DNA of 33,279 nucleotides from CALARM01 sp964431735 (GCA_964431735.1 CAYSLJ010000076.1:1-33279), one strand, 5' to 3'. Positions 1 to 7,979 are shown, numbered from the stretch's first letter. Notes: generated from the letters alone by a model not told the origin. A program made the numbers and translations.

Positions 1-103
1 ATATCTTTTCCTCCAGAGCCCGGCCAGGGACAGGAGCGTGTTCCATATTTTTTTTGTACCAATTTGCCTGTTGCGATATTAAGTAAAGGAAATCTTATTA
101 TCG

Positions 104-210
104 TAACGCGTCACGATTACACATATGATAAGGGACTGTAAGAAAATAACCCTGGCAAATTGTTAGAACGGTTATCATCCTCGCGTCACGCGTTACGCAT
201 TACGCGTCAC
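104..210. repeat. Heptamer repeats and R2 sequence upstream of dnaJ
   Basis: Positions 183-210 are four tandem 7-mers: GCGTCAC, GCGTTAC, GCATTAC, GCGTCAC. A shorter piece lies at 104-118. Just before the array, 145-182 carries a motif (CTGGCAAATTGTTAGAACGG, then TTATCATCCT) that recurs before the array at 4015-4050 and, inverted and partial, near 24384-24415. Together with 206-258 and the promoter this accounts for the 408-bp gap before dnaJ; I see no gene in it. Confidence 0.85.
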
Positions 211-258
211 GATATAGACGTAAATATGATTGGCTTATTTCTTGACAACCCCTAAGGT
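203..258 (+). repeat. Left copy of a ~55-bp inverted repeat
   Basis: Starts in the last heptamer (CGCGTCACGATATAGAC), continues through TAAATATGAT and ends at TTTCTTGACAACCCCTAAG. The reverse complement occurs at 33225-33279, the very end of the window, with one inserted base and about three mismatches. The tail motif TGACAACCCCT recurs at 288-299 in the same gap, so it is probably a dispersed element, not a unique pair. Confidence 0.75.
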
Positions 259-341
259 TATTTTTTTACAACCTTCTGGTTATTTTCTGACAACCCCTTA
301 TCGCTTATATTTAAAATCAAACGTTATTTTTTAATACCCTT

Positions 342-375
342 ATACTTGACAATAATAGACTAAACTTTTATAATA
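342..375 (+). promoter_or_regulatory. Sigma70-type promoter of dnaJ
   Basis: TTGACA at 346-351, a 17-bp spacer and TATAAT at 369-374 make a consensus promoter. The whole 34-bp stretch is identical to 1498-1531 upstream of dnaK, spacer included. Transcription should start near 381, giving a leader of about 35 nt. No CIRCE-like inverted repeat is visible; the conserved spacer (AATAATAGACTAAACTT) could itself be an operator, which is inference. Confidence 0.85.
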
Positions 376-417
376 TATACAGGTATAAAATATATTCTGA
401 CAGGGCAGGTGAGTGAT

Positions 418-1458
418 ATGGATTTTAAGGATTATTATAAAATTCTTGGTACAGACAGGAATGCAACAGATAAAGATATAAAAAAAGCCTATAGAAAACT
501 TGCAAGACAGCTTCATCCTGATATAAACCCGGGTGATCCGAAAGCAGAGGAGAGATTTAAAGAGCTCAATGAAGCGTATGAAGTGCTGTCAGATCCGGCG
601 AAAAGGAAAAAATACGATCTCCTTGGACAAAACTGGAAAAACGGTACCTTTAATAAGGGCGGATACAGCGGAGAAGGAGTGTCTGATTTCTTCAGAAATT
701 TCAGAACTTCATCAGGGAAAAGCGGTGCCACATCATTCAGCGGTTTCGGTGATTTCAGCGATTTCTTTAATACCTTCTTTCGTAATGGAACAGATAATTT
801 TGGAGGCGATTTTTTAAACGATACCGGTACCGGCGGAAGGAGAGACGTAGAATATCAGATAGAGATAACAATGAGAGAAGCTTATAATGGGACGGAAAAG
901 TCATTCCAGGTGCAGAGACAGGAAAAGTGTTCTTCCTGTTATGGGACGGGAAGAAAAAACAATAATCTCTGCCGTAATTGTGGAGGAAGCGGAATGATTT
1001 CCACGAGCAGACAGATAGAAACTAAAATCCCGCCAGGCGTAAGAAACGGTTCAAGAATAAGATTAAGAGGAGAAGGTGAAATCGGAAGAGATGGCACGAG
1101 AGGTGACATGTATTTAAAGGTAAAGCTTATGCCTCACGATTTCTTTGAACTTAAAGAAAATGACCTTTACTGTGTCGTTCCTGTAACTGTTACGGAAGCG
1201 GCTCTCGGCGCGGAAATTAAGGTGCCCAGTCTTAACGGTAAAGATTTGCAGATGAAAATACCGCCGGAAACTCAGAATGGCAGAAAATTCAGGCTGAGTG
1301 GCATGGGGATGCCAAATCTTAAAGAAGGTTTGCCCGGTAATATGATTGTCGAGGTAAAGATTGTAATGCCACAGGGTCTTACTGAGAGAGAAAAGGAGCT
1401 TTTTACTGAAATGGCCTGTATCCGCAGGGATAATCCCAGGGTTTATATTAGAAATTGA
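418..1458 (+). CDS. dnaJ: DnaJ/CbpA-type Hsp40 co-chaperone with half zinc finger
   Basis: Hsp40 stimulates the ATPase of its Hsp70 partner and delivers substrates in the cytoplasm. The J domain is at residues 3-68 with HPD at 33-35, followed by a Gly/Phe/Ser/Asn-rich linker to about 140. The central region has only two CxxC units (CSSCYGTG at 171 and CRNCGGSG at 185) where classical DnaJ has four, so at most one zinc site can form. The two C-terminal beta-sandwich domains follow (IPPGVRNGSRIRLRGEGE and a second PPETQNGRKFRL) to residue 346. It is intermediate between DnaJ and zinc-free CbpA. I chose ATG 418 because AGGTGAG lies 4-5 nt upstream and MDFKDYYKIL matches the family start; GTG 409 in frame is possible. 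dnaK follows 115 bp downstream under its own identical promoter. Confidence 0.95.
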   Translation: MDFKDYYKILGTDRNATDKDIKKAYRKLARQLHPDINPGDPKAEERFKELNEAYEVLSDPAKRKKYDLLGQNWKNGTFNKGGYSGEGVSDFFRNFRTSSGKSGATSFSGFGDFSDFFNTFFRNGTDNFGGDFLNDTGTGGRRDVEYQIEITMREAYNGTEKSFQVQRQEKCSSCYGTGRKNNNLCRNCGGSGMISTSRQIETKIPPGVRNGSRIRLRGEGEIGRDGTRGDMYLKVKLMPHDFFELKENDLYCVVPVTVTEAALGAEIKVPSLNGKDLQMKIPPETQNGRKFRLSGMGMPNLKEGLPGNMIVEVKIVMPQGLTEREKELFTEMACIRRDNPRVYIRN

Positions 1459-1497
1459 TGATTATTAAGATATTTTAATTTATATTTTTTTTGTAAA

Positions 1498-1531
1498 ATA
1501 CTTGACAATAATAGACTAAACTTTTATAATA
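1498..1531 (+). promoter_or_regulatory. Sigma70-type promoter of dnaK
   Basis: TTGACA at 1502-1507 and TATAAT at 1525-1530 with 17-bp spacing; base-for-base the same 34 bp as upstream of dnaJ. A leader of about 36 nt leads to GGAGGTG at 1562-1568. Confidence 0.85.
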
Positions 1532-1573
1532 GCAATAGAGATAATAAATAACAGAAATTATGGAGGTGTCAAT

Positions 1574-3424
1574 ATGTCTAAAATAGTAGGTATAGATCTT
1601 GGTACTACAAATTCTGTAGTGGCAGTTATGGAAGGAGGAAAGCCTGTTGTTATACAGAATGCCGAAGGAAGTCGTCTGACTCCTTCTGTCGCAGGTTTTT
1701 CTAAGTCCGGAGAAAGGCTGGTAGGTCAGCTTGCAAAGCGACAGTCTGTGTTAAACCCTGAAAATACAGTGTCTTCTATAAAAAGAAAAATGGGAACCAG
1801 TGAAAGAGTAAATATTAAGGGGAAAGAATATACACCGCAGGAAATTTCGGCTATGATTCTGAGGAAACTGGCCGATGATGCAGGAGCCTATCTCGGTGAA
1901 AAAGTTACAAAAGCAGTGATAACAGTACCTGCATATTTTGATGACTCACAGCGTCAGGCCACAAAGGATGCAGGTAAGATTGCAGGCCTTGAGGTGCTCA
2001 GGATTATTAATGAACCTACTGCTGCATCTCTTGCCTATGGTCTGGACAACAAAGGTTCTGAGACCATACTTGTATGGGATCTCGGAGGAGGAACTTTTGA
2101 TGTATCTATTCTGGATGTGGGAGATGGACTGTTTGAAGTGAAATCAACAAGCGGAGATACTCATCTCGGAGGAGATGATTATGATGAGCGACTTGTAAAG
2201 TATATATGTGAAGAATTTAAAAAAGAACAGGGAATTGATCTGACAAAAGACAGACAGGCCATGCAGAGACTTACTGAAGGAGCGGAAAAGGCAAAATGCG
2301 AACTTTCTTCTATGTTTGAAACTACAATAAGTCTTCCTTTTATAACGGCAGATCAGAACGGACCGAAACATCTGGAAATGAAGGTGACGAGAGCGAAGTT
2401 TGAGGAAATTACGGCAGATTTAACGGAAAGAACAATTATACCATACCGTCAGGCTCTGTCAGATGCAGGTATAACGGAAAAAGATATCAATGAAGTTGTC
2501 CTTGTAGGGGGGTCTACCCGTATGCCATGTATTGAAAGTCTGGTAAAGAAACTTACGGGAAAAGAACCTCACAGGGGAGTAAATCCTGATGAAGTAGTGG
2601 CAGTAGGAGCAGCCATTCAGGCAGGAGTACTGGGCGGAGAAGTGAAAGATGTAGTACTTGTTGATGTTACCCCTCTGTCTCTCGGAGTAGAGACACTGGG
2701 AGGTGTTTCTACGGTGCTTATACCGAGAAATACATCTATTCCGACGAAGAAAAGTGAAATATTTAGTACTGCTGCAGACGGGCAGACATCTGTTGATGTT
2801 CATGTTCTGCAGGGAGAAAGGCCTATGGCCAGGGATAATAAAACTCTTGGTATGTTCCGTCTTGACGGAATTCCTCCTGCCCCCAGAGGATTGCCGAAGA
2901 TTGAAGTTACCTTTGATATTGACTCAAACGGTATAGTAAATGTGTCTGCAAAAGATATGGCTACAGGTAGAGAACAGCATATTACCATAACGGCCAGTAC
3001 GAATCTCTCGAAATCAGATGTGGATAAAATGGTCAGAGAGTCCGAATCTCATGCAGAAGAAGACAGAAAAAAGAAAGAAGAGATTGAGATAAAGCACAGA
3101 GCTGATTCGCTCCTGTATCAGATGGAAAAGCAGATTAAAGATTACGGAGACAGGATTTCTTCTGACGATAAGCAGAATATTGAACGTGCTATAGAAGCAC
3201 TTAAAAATGCCATAAAGAGTGATAATATAGACATGATAAAAAAAGCTGAAGAAGATTTGAAACAGGCTTCCTATAAAATGGCGGAAAGTCTTTATTCAGC
3301 AGGTGGAACAGGTCAGGGAGGAGCTTATGGGCCGCATTCTGGCCCAGGATATGGGCCACCTCCGGGAGGCGTTGCACCTCCGGGCGGCGATAATGTAGTG
3401 GATGCAGAGTTCAGAGCAAACTAA
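1574..3424 (+). CDS. dnaK: Molecular chaperone DnaK (Hsp70)
   Basis: ATP-dependent Hsp70 that binds exposed hydrophobic segments of client proteins in the cytoplasm and cycles with DnaJ and GrpE. The 616-residue length is normal. The nucleotide-binding domain opens with GIDLGTTNS (residues 6-14) and shows the phosphate-2 motif (LVWDLGGGTFDVS) and the adenosine motif (VVLVGGSTRMP). The substrate-binding domain begins after the linker (DVVLVDVTPLSLGVETLGG), followed by the helical lid and a Gly/Pro-rich tail that ends in NVVDAEFRAN, a variant of the usual VVDAEF terminus. ATG 1574 has a strong GGAGGTG six bases upstream. No grpE or hrcA lies in the window. The identical promoter of the neighbouring dnaJ implies co-regulation without a shared transcript. 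Confidence 0.99.
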   Translation: MSKIVGIDLGTTNSVVAVMEGGKPVVIQNAEGSRLTPSVAGFSKSGERLVGQLAKRQSVLNPENTVSSIKRKMGTSERVNIKGKEYTPQEISAMILRKLADDAGAYLGEKVTKAVITVPAYFDDSQRQATKDAGKIAGLEVLRIINEPTAASLAYGLDNKGSETILVWDLGGGTFDVSILDVGDGLFEVKSTSGDTHLGGDDYDERLVKYICEEFKKEQGIDLTKDRQAMQRLTEGAEKAKCELSSMFETTISLPFITADQNGPKHLEMKVTRAKFEEITADLTERTIIPYRQALSDAGITEKDINEVVLVGGSTRMPCIESLVKKLTGKEPHRGVNPDEVVAVGAAIQAGVLGGEVKDVVLVDVTPLSLGVETLGGVSTVLIPRNTSIPTKKSEIFSTAADGQTSVDVHVLQGERPMARDNKTLGMFRLDGIPPAPRGLPKIEVTFDIDSNGIVNVSAKDMATGREQHITITASTNLSKSDVDKMVRESESHAEEDRKKKEEIEIKHRADSLLYQMEKQIKDYGDRISSDDKQNIERAIEALKNAIKSDNIDMIKKAEEDLKQASYKMAESLYSAGGTGQGGAYGPHSGPGYGPPPGGVAPPGGDNVVDAEFRAN

Positions 3425-3430
3425 ATAGAA

Positions 3431-3466
3431 TGGAGGCGACTGACTGGCCGCCTCCACTGTTTTTTA
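3431..3466 (+). terminator. Intrinsic terminator after dnaK
   Basis: TGGAGGCG (3431-3438) pairs with CGCCTCCA (3449-3456) around a 10-nt loop, followed by a T-rich tract at 3459-3465, seven bases after the dnaK stop codon. Confidence 0.9.
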
Positions 3467-3470
3467 TAAA

Positions 3471-3615
3471 TATAGTTAGTTTCATAACTATCCATAAATA
3501 ATGATCTCGTAATACGTAATGCGTAATGCATGATGCGCAGGGATTGAACCAGTCACGCGTTACGCGTTACGCGTCACGACGAGTTAAATTTTAATAAGTT
3601 ATGAAATACACTATA
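3471..3615. mobile_element. MITE-like element carrying heptamer arms
   Basis: A 145-bp element without coding capacity. The left end TATAGTTAGTTTCATAAC matches the inverse of the right end (3598-3615) at 15 of 18 positions. Inside, a GTAATGC-type heptamer arm (3508-3537) faces a GTTACGC/GTCACGC arm (3552-3579), so the centre can fold back. Copies with the same ends lie at 18600-18738 and, reversed, 29556-29658; partial copies at 4188-4205, 19456-19470 and 28072. Non-autonomous mobility is inferred from dispersal and shared ends. Confidence 0.75.
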
Positions 3616-3684
3616 AAGGGTTTTGCAGATAAGGCAAGAAAGAAGATAACAGAACAGTTTTTCTTAAGAAAGAAGGTTGATAAA

Positions 3685-3882
3685 ATGAGCAGTGGCTGTG
3701 AAAAAGAACATGATATGAATTTAGATTCCACTAAAGAACATTCTATGGATTATAAGAATCAACAGGCTTTAAAAGAGGAGTTTGAAAAAAGAGATTATTT
3801 TGTTACTACCGGTCAGATCCATACTGTTAAAGTAGCAGAGTTTATAGTGATCTCTGAGAAAATAAAGAAAAAAGAACAGTAA
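3685..3882 (+). CDS. Small hypothetical protein
   Basis: A 65-residue hydrophilic, lysine- and glutamate-rich protein with no family I recognise. Its C-terminal half (QALKEEFEKRDYFVTTGQIHTVKVAEFIVISEKI) could form a helix followed by a strand-rich segment. I start it at ATG 3685 because AAGGTTGAT lies just upstream. The frame is open back to ATG 3601, but that codon is part of the right terminal repeat of the MITE-like element (GTTATGAAATACACTATA), so the 28 extra residues may be read from the mobile sequence. A terminator follows 17 bp after the stop, which supports a real transcript. Confidence 0.5.
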   Translation: MSSGCEKEHDMNLDSTKEHSMDYKNQQALKEEFEKRDYFVTTGQIHTVKVAEFIVISEKIKKKEQ

Positions 3883-3898
3883 TTCTGTTTAATAAAAA

Positions 3899-3921
3899 GG
3901 CGCCTCTGAGGCGTTTTTTTT
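3899..3921 (+). terminator. Intrinsic terminator after small gene
   Basis: GCGCCTCTGAGGCG forms a short stem (CGCC/GGCG, extendable to CGCCTC/GAGGCG) followed by eight Ts at 3914-3921. Confidence 0.8.
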
Positions 3922-4014
3922 ATCTAAAGTCATTAAATACCTTCCGGTGTGTGAGGCTCTTCCGAAAAATCTATAATCCTCTTGCAAAAAAACTCTTAGA
4001 AACTGTAAAGAAAT

Positions 4015-4205
4015 AACCCTTGCAAATTGTCAGAACGGTTATTATCCTCCCGTCACGCGTCACGCGTTACGCGTCGCGAGAGCAGATATTTATTATTTAT
4101 GCTCACCTCAGTAATGAGTGAGTAGTGAATAGTGAGTGACATTGCCATATTCTACTCACCACTCACTATTCACTTAAATTCTAATAAGTTATGAAATATA
4201 CTATA
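4015..4205. repeat. Composite repeat region before alaX
   Basis: The 553-bp gap 3883-4435 holds, in order: a second copy of the R2 sequence (AACCCTTGCAAATTGTCAGAACGG, 4015-4038, here split only by two changes from the first); a GCGTCAC/GCGTTAC heptamer array (4050-4077); opposed GTGAGTA/GTGAATA and TACTCAC arms (about 4115-4174); and the right end of the MITE-like element (4188-4205) without its left end. The remainder, 4206-4435, is AT-rich; I see no convincing promoter or T-box there. Confidence 0.7.
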
Positions 4206-4435
4206 ATATAATCCTGTGATGCCATTTATAACAGAAATATACGAAGGCGATATTTTTTTACGTAAGAACACCATGTAGAGATTTGTCGGTTATAATTTGA
4301 CAGAATCAGTGGGATAATTATCGCTATCATCACTGCTGAGCCTGGCATAAAATATAAATTAACTGTACAGTCAAGAGGGAAAAAAAGATAATATGTCGAA
4401 TAAGATGTTGAATAATAGAAAATTTGTGAGGTCTG

Positions 4436-5626
4436 ATGTCAGAAAAACGACTTTATTATAATGATTCATACATATCCACCTTTAAAGGGAATATCACTGA
4501 TTTATATTCCGATAAAGATAATTTATATTTAATGTTTGATAAAACAGGTTTTTATCCTTCGTCTGGAGGGCAGCCCTGTGATTATGGAACTGTAGAAGGC
4601 ATCCCTGTGATTGATGTTTTTGAAAGAGAAGACGGAGAAATTGTTCATGTAATCTCTTCCTCTGAAGGCCATATTTTAAAAACAGGTATGAATGTAAACT
4701 GCATCATTGACTGGCAGAGACGTTTTGATCATATGCAACAGCATACGGGGCAGCATATTCTTTCACAGTGTTTTTTCAAACTTTATAATCTTGAAACAGC
4801 AGGGTTCCACCTTGGTAAAGATATTTCAACTATAGATTTAAATATTTCCAGTCTGTCGGAAGAGGAAATTTTTGCAGGTGAAGTATATGCAAATAAGATG
4901 GTATTTGAAAACAGACCTGTTTACATAAAATATATGGATAAAGAGGATCCAGATACAGTCCTTCGTAAAGAATCAAAGAGAACAGGACTGTTAAGGATAA
5001 TTAATATACATGATTTTGACTCTTCTGCCTGTGGCGGGACTCACTGTAATGCAACAGGAGAAACAGGACTTATAGTTATTAAGGCCTGGGAAAAATTGAA
5101 AGAAAAATTCAGAATAGAATTTCTATGTGGCTATAGAGCTTTAAAACTTTTCAGAGAATATTCTTCTGTATTCAGAGACATTTCCTGCAGATTTTCAGTA
5201 GGTTCTCATGATGTTGTTACAAAAATAGATAAATTAATAACAGAAAACAAGGAAAATTATAAGGCTTTGAAGAAATTAACAGAAAAGTGTATGAAACAGG
5301 AGGTAGAGCTTTTAAATTCTGAGAAAATTATAAAAGATAATATTGTTTATATAAAACATATTTATAAAGATAAAACTCTTGAAGAGTTGAAAGGTCTGGC
5401 AAAAAATGTTATTATGAAATCTAATAATATGATTGTATGCCTTGCTACTTCACCTGAACCATACAGTTTAATTATTGCCAGATCAAAGGATTTACAGTTA
5501 AATCTTTCTGAAATAATGAAAAATTTTAATGAAAAATTAACCGGAAAAGGCGGAGGCACTCCTGATTTTGTGCAGGGTGGAGGATATAAATTAGAGGAAA
5601 TAGAGAATATACTTCTTGAATTATAA
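4436..5626 (+). CDS. alaX: AlaX-type alanyl-tRNA editing protein (long form)
   Basis: Free-standing relative of the AlaRS editing domain; the family hydrolyses Ser or Gly wrongly attached to tRNA-Ala in the cytoplasm. Residues 35-50 hold the family segment FYPSSGGQPCD. The zinc-binding set is complete: HTGQH at 103-107 and CGGTH at 199-203. A coiled linker (about 250-300) leads to a C-terminal DHHA1-like domain ending in GKGGGTPDFVQGGG, which makes this the AlaX-L type; 396 residues is the usual length. ATG 4436 has GTGAGG 4 nt upstream. It is a single gene behind a repeat-filled gap, with the kinase-like gene 120 bp downstream. Codon use is like the neighbours. Confidence 0.93.
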   Translation: MSEKRLYYNDSYISTFKGNITDLYSDKDNLYLMFDKTGFYPSSGGQPCDYGTVEGIPVIDVFEREDGEIVHVISSSEGHILKTGMNVNCIIDWQRRFDHMQQHTGQHILSQCFFKLYNLETAGFHLGKDISTIDLNISSLSEEEIFAGEVYANKMVFENRPVYIKYMDKEDPDTVLRKESKRTGLLRIINIHDFDSSACGGTHCNATGETGLIVIKAWEKLKEKFRIEFLCGYRALKLFREYSSVFRDISCRFSVGSHDVVTKIDKLITENKENYKALKKLTEKCMKQEVELLNSEKIIKDNIVYIKHIYKDKTLEELKGLAKNVIMKSNNMIVCLATSPEPYSLIIARSKDLQLNLSEIMKNFNEKLTGKGGGTPDFVQGGGYKLEEIENILLEL

Positions 5627-5664
5627 TTTTGTGAGGGTGCTATAAAAAACAAATAAGATTATAG

Positions 5665-5721
5665 AGGAGGAAAAAGCTGAAAGATTTGGAGTTTCTCGTA
5701 ATGATTTATTATACGAAATAA
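5665..5721 (+). other. Possible leader mini-ORF before the kinase-like gene
   Basis: A strong AGGAGG (5665-5670) is followed after 6 nt by CTG 5677 (or TTG 5686) and an 11-14 codon frame ending at TAA 5719-5721. It is in the same frame as the kinase-like gene, whose possible TTG start (5725) lies 3 nt after this stop. This could be a translated leader or a remnant of a longer N-terminus. There is no homology to lean on. Confidence 0.3.
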
Positions 5722-5748
5722 CTCTTGAGAAGGGCTTTTGCAAAAGTT

Positions 5749-7050
5749 ATGTCAAAAGATAGAGACTGTTTACCAGAAGGTACTGTGCTGAAAGATAGAT
5801 TTAAAATAGTTAAACACCTGAGCAGTGGTAGAAATAGTAATCTTTATATTGTAGAGGATCGTAAAAAATTTGATTTCTGGGTAATTAAGGAATTGATAAG
5901 TAAATTCAGTAATCCTATTGAAGCAAAACAGGCCTATCAACAGTTTGAATTGCAAGCTAAAATTTTGAATAAACTGGATCATCCCCAGTTGCCCAAAGTT
6001 GAAGATTTCTTTGAAGAAAATGCCAGACATTTCCTGGTAATGGAATATTTAGACGGAAAGAATCTTAAAGAACTTATAGAAACAACAGAAGATTTTTTTG
6101 CTGAAGAAGAAATTATCGGATGGGCAATTCAGCTTGGCGGAGTGCTTGAATACCTGCACAGTCAGAAACCGCATCCTATAATTTTCAGAGATTTAAAACC
6201 TGAAAATTTAATCCTTACAAAAGACAAATCTATTAAACTCATCAATTTTGGTATATCTAAACTTTTTGACCCTCATTCCAGAACCCTTGCCGTAGCCAAA
6301 ACAATTACCCCTCATTTCTCTCCTATAGAGCAATATGCTATGGTTACAGATGCAAGAAGTGACCTCTACTCTCTCGGAGCTACTCTGTATTATATTTCAA
6401 CAAAGGTTTTGCCGGTAGATGCTATAGACAGATCTATGAATAATGTCCCTCTAAAGTTCTGCAGGGAATATAATAAATCCATATCTCTGGAACTGGAAGG
6501 TATAATATTAAAGGCTATGGAGCTTGACAAAGAAGACAGATATCAATCTGCTACGGAAATGATGACGACTCTTAAAGAGATTCAGGCAACTTCCAGAACG
6601 TCGGACGTGACAGATCAATTTTCTTCCGGCAGTTCATCCATTCAAACCATAGATGCACAGGCAATACAGGCTTTAAGTAAACCAAAACAGACTATTGTTA
6701 TGCCTGAAGATGAACTGGAAAAAGGTGATACCCGTAAATCGGAAAAGAAATCTACCGGGAAAGGCATATCAAAAGCTGAAGAAGAAGCTCTCAGCTCTGA
6801 TATAGACGATGAAGGTAAACTACAGGAAAAGAAAAAAGGAACAAAAAAGAAGGTAAAAAAGAAAAAGAAAGAAGTACCGTCACAATCAAATATGGCAATC
6901 TATATGGTTTTGATTATTATCATATTAGTTGCCATAGGATATATTGTGATAAAATTTGTATTGCCAAAACTGACCGGCGGTTCAGGTTTTTATGATACGG
7001 GTCTTTTAATTGCTTTTTTAAATAATCTTATTGGTTCTATAATGGTGTGA
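5749..7050 (+). CDS. Membrane-anchored Ser/Thr kinase-like protein, probable pseudokinase
   Basis: Hanks-type kinase fold (residues about 25-290 counted from TTG 5725). The VIK lysine (K55), the catalytic-loop FRDLKPEN (154-161; D156, K158, N161) and the APE-like SPIEQY and DxxS (SDLYSLG) segments are present. Two key features are not: the glycine-rich loop reads SSGRNSN with a single Gly, and the metal-binding DFG is NFG (N174). Loss of that Asp usually abolishes or strongly lowers phosphotransfer, so this may be a binding or scaffold pseudokinase. A linker rich in Ser, Glu and Lys (about 295-385) leads to a hydrophobic segment (MVLIIIILVAIGYIVIKFV) and a second weaker one at the C-terminus. 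ATG 5749 or TTG 5725 may be the start; neither has well-spaced SD. Kinase domain should face the cytoplasm. Confidence 0.85.
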   Translation: MSKDRDCLPEGTVLKDRFKIVKHLSSGRNSNLYIVEDRKKFDFWVIKELISKFSNPIEAKQAYQQFELQAKILNKLDHPQLPKVEDFFEENARHFLVMEYLDGKNLKELIETTEDFFAEEEIIGWAIQLGGVLEYLHSQKPHPIIFRDLKPENLILTKDKSIKLINFGISKLFDPHSRTLAVAKTITPHFSPIEQYAMVTDARSDLYSLGATLYYISTKVLPVDAIDRSMNNVPLKFCREYNKSISLELEGIILKAMELDKEDRYQSATEMMTTLKEIQATSRTSDVTDQFSSGSSSIQTIDAQAIQALSKPKQTIVMPEDELEKGDTRKSEKKSTGKGISKAEEEALSSDIDDEGKLQEKKKGTKKKVKKKKKEVPSQSNMAIYMVLIIIILVAIGYIVIKFVLPKLTGGSGFYDTGLLIAFLNNLIGSIMV

Positions 7051-7078
7051 ACCGGTATCTCCTGATATAGTTTTGCCT

Positions 7079-7126
7079 GTATAATAAATAATGGGTGACG
7101 AGATCGTCACCCATTATTTATTATAC
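7079..7126. terminator. Perfect palindrome, bidirectional terminator
   Basis: A 23-bp perfect stem (7079-7101 with 7104-7126, two-base loop GA) lies between the convergent genes ending at 7050 and 7129. Its core AATGGGTGACGA is GC-richer and the outer stem is A/T (AAATAA on one arm, TTATTTATTAT on the other), giving U-rich tails in both directions. The GTGACGA core resembles the heptamer repeats. Confidence 0.8.
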
Positions 7127-7128
7127 GT

Positions 7129-7965
7129 TTAAAAATTTACTTCTATGACAGTATTGGATTTTGTACCTTCAGGATTTTCTGTCACCCATTCTTTTATATC
7201 TTCCTTCTGTTCGGTTACAGGATGTTTCTGCTCTTTTTCCAATATTTTCAGCTTTATTTCTTTATCCTTATAAGAAAAGGTCATTATCTTTTTGTATATA
7301 CCGGAAGGATCACCTTCTGTTATAAAGGTACCTATCTTCTCCTGCTGGTTTTTGTCTTCTTTATTCAATAAATACACCTGGCAAGTGCCTTCAAGTATAA
7401 AAGAAGTGAAAGCAAGGATATCTCTATTTGAACGAAACTCGATATTATAACCTATTACATTGTTATTTTTCTGCTGTGTAAGCAGAAAAACAGATACATT
7501 CATGTCCTGAATTTTATCAACGTCTACAACTGCATTGTTAGACTGTTTCCATACAGGTATACCTCCGGATTTTATATCAACATCTTTGAATAAATCACTG
7601 TCCGAGAGTTCTATGGCATTGCCTTTAGGAGGAACAGGTGTTGCCTGTGCCTGAGGAAACTGGTATTCTTTAAAGCCGGGATCATTGTAATAGCCGGAAT
7701 AACCGTTACCGCCTTCATTATTTCCCGGATAATTATTTACATTTTTATCACTTCTGAAATTAAAAGATCCGTGAGTTCTGGCAGGATCATAATAGCCATC
7801 ATAGGGATTACTCTGAGTGTTTCCCTGTATTTTAGTTCTTGTACTCATATAATCTTCATCACTCACTGTTAAATTCGGCAACGGCTGTTCTTTTGTTTCC
7901 TGTGATTTTACCGGTATATTACATATAAATATAACCACTAAAAGGATTAATATGTTCTTTACCAT
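7129..7965 (-). CDS. Secreted hypothetical protein
   Basis: I do not recognise a family. The N-terminus MVKNILILLVVIFICNIPVKS-Q is a Sec signal peptide with likely cleavage after VKS. A low-complexity Asn/Gly/Tyr/Pro-rich region follows (about residues 20-100: NPYDGYYDP, NNYPGNNEGGNGYSGYYNDPG), then a more regular domain (about 120-270) rich in alternating hydrophobic residues, suggesting a beta-sandwich. Start: ATG 7965 has AGGAG five bases upstream; an in-frame ATG at 7980 overlaps the stop of the upstream lipoprotein gene but lacks a site. The two genes form an operon and probably act together at the cell envelope. Confidence 0.75.
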   Translation of the reverse strand: MVKNILILLVVIFICNIPVKSQETKEQPLPNLTVSDEDYMSTRTKIQGNTQSNPYDGYYDPARTHGSFNFRSDKNVNNYPGNNEGGNGYSGYYNDPGFKEYQFPQAQATPVPPKGNAIELSDSDLFKDVDIKSGGIPVWKQSNNAVVDVDKIQDMNVSVFLLTQQKNNNVIGYNIEFRSNRDILAFTSFILEGTCQVYLLNKEDKNQQEKIGTFITEGDPSGIYKKIMTFSYKDKEIKLKILEKEQKHPVTEQKEDIKEWVTENPEGTKSNTVIEVNF

Positions 7966-7979
7966 AAAAACTCCTTCCA

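Noticed and set aside
342..408. CIRCE/HrcA operator before dnaJ or dnaK
   Set aside because: No TTAGCACTC-N9-GAGTGCTAA or close variant in either leader.
3601..3684. Start of the small hypothetical gene at ATG 3601
   Set aside because: This ATG is part of the mobile element's terminal repeat and has no ribosome site, while ATG 3685 has AAGGTTGAT.
4206..4435. T-box riboswitch before alaX
   Set aside because: No T-box consensus (TGGNACCGCG-like) or terminator/antiterminator pair is seen; the same holds for the short tyrS leader.
4393..4461. Short frame MSNKMLNNRKFVRSDV as a leader peptide for alaX
   Set aside because: 22 codons overlapping alaX in another frame, with only a weak site; nothing suggests attenuation.
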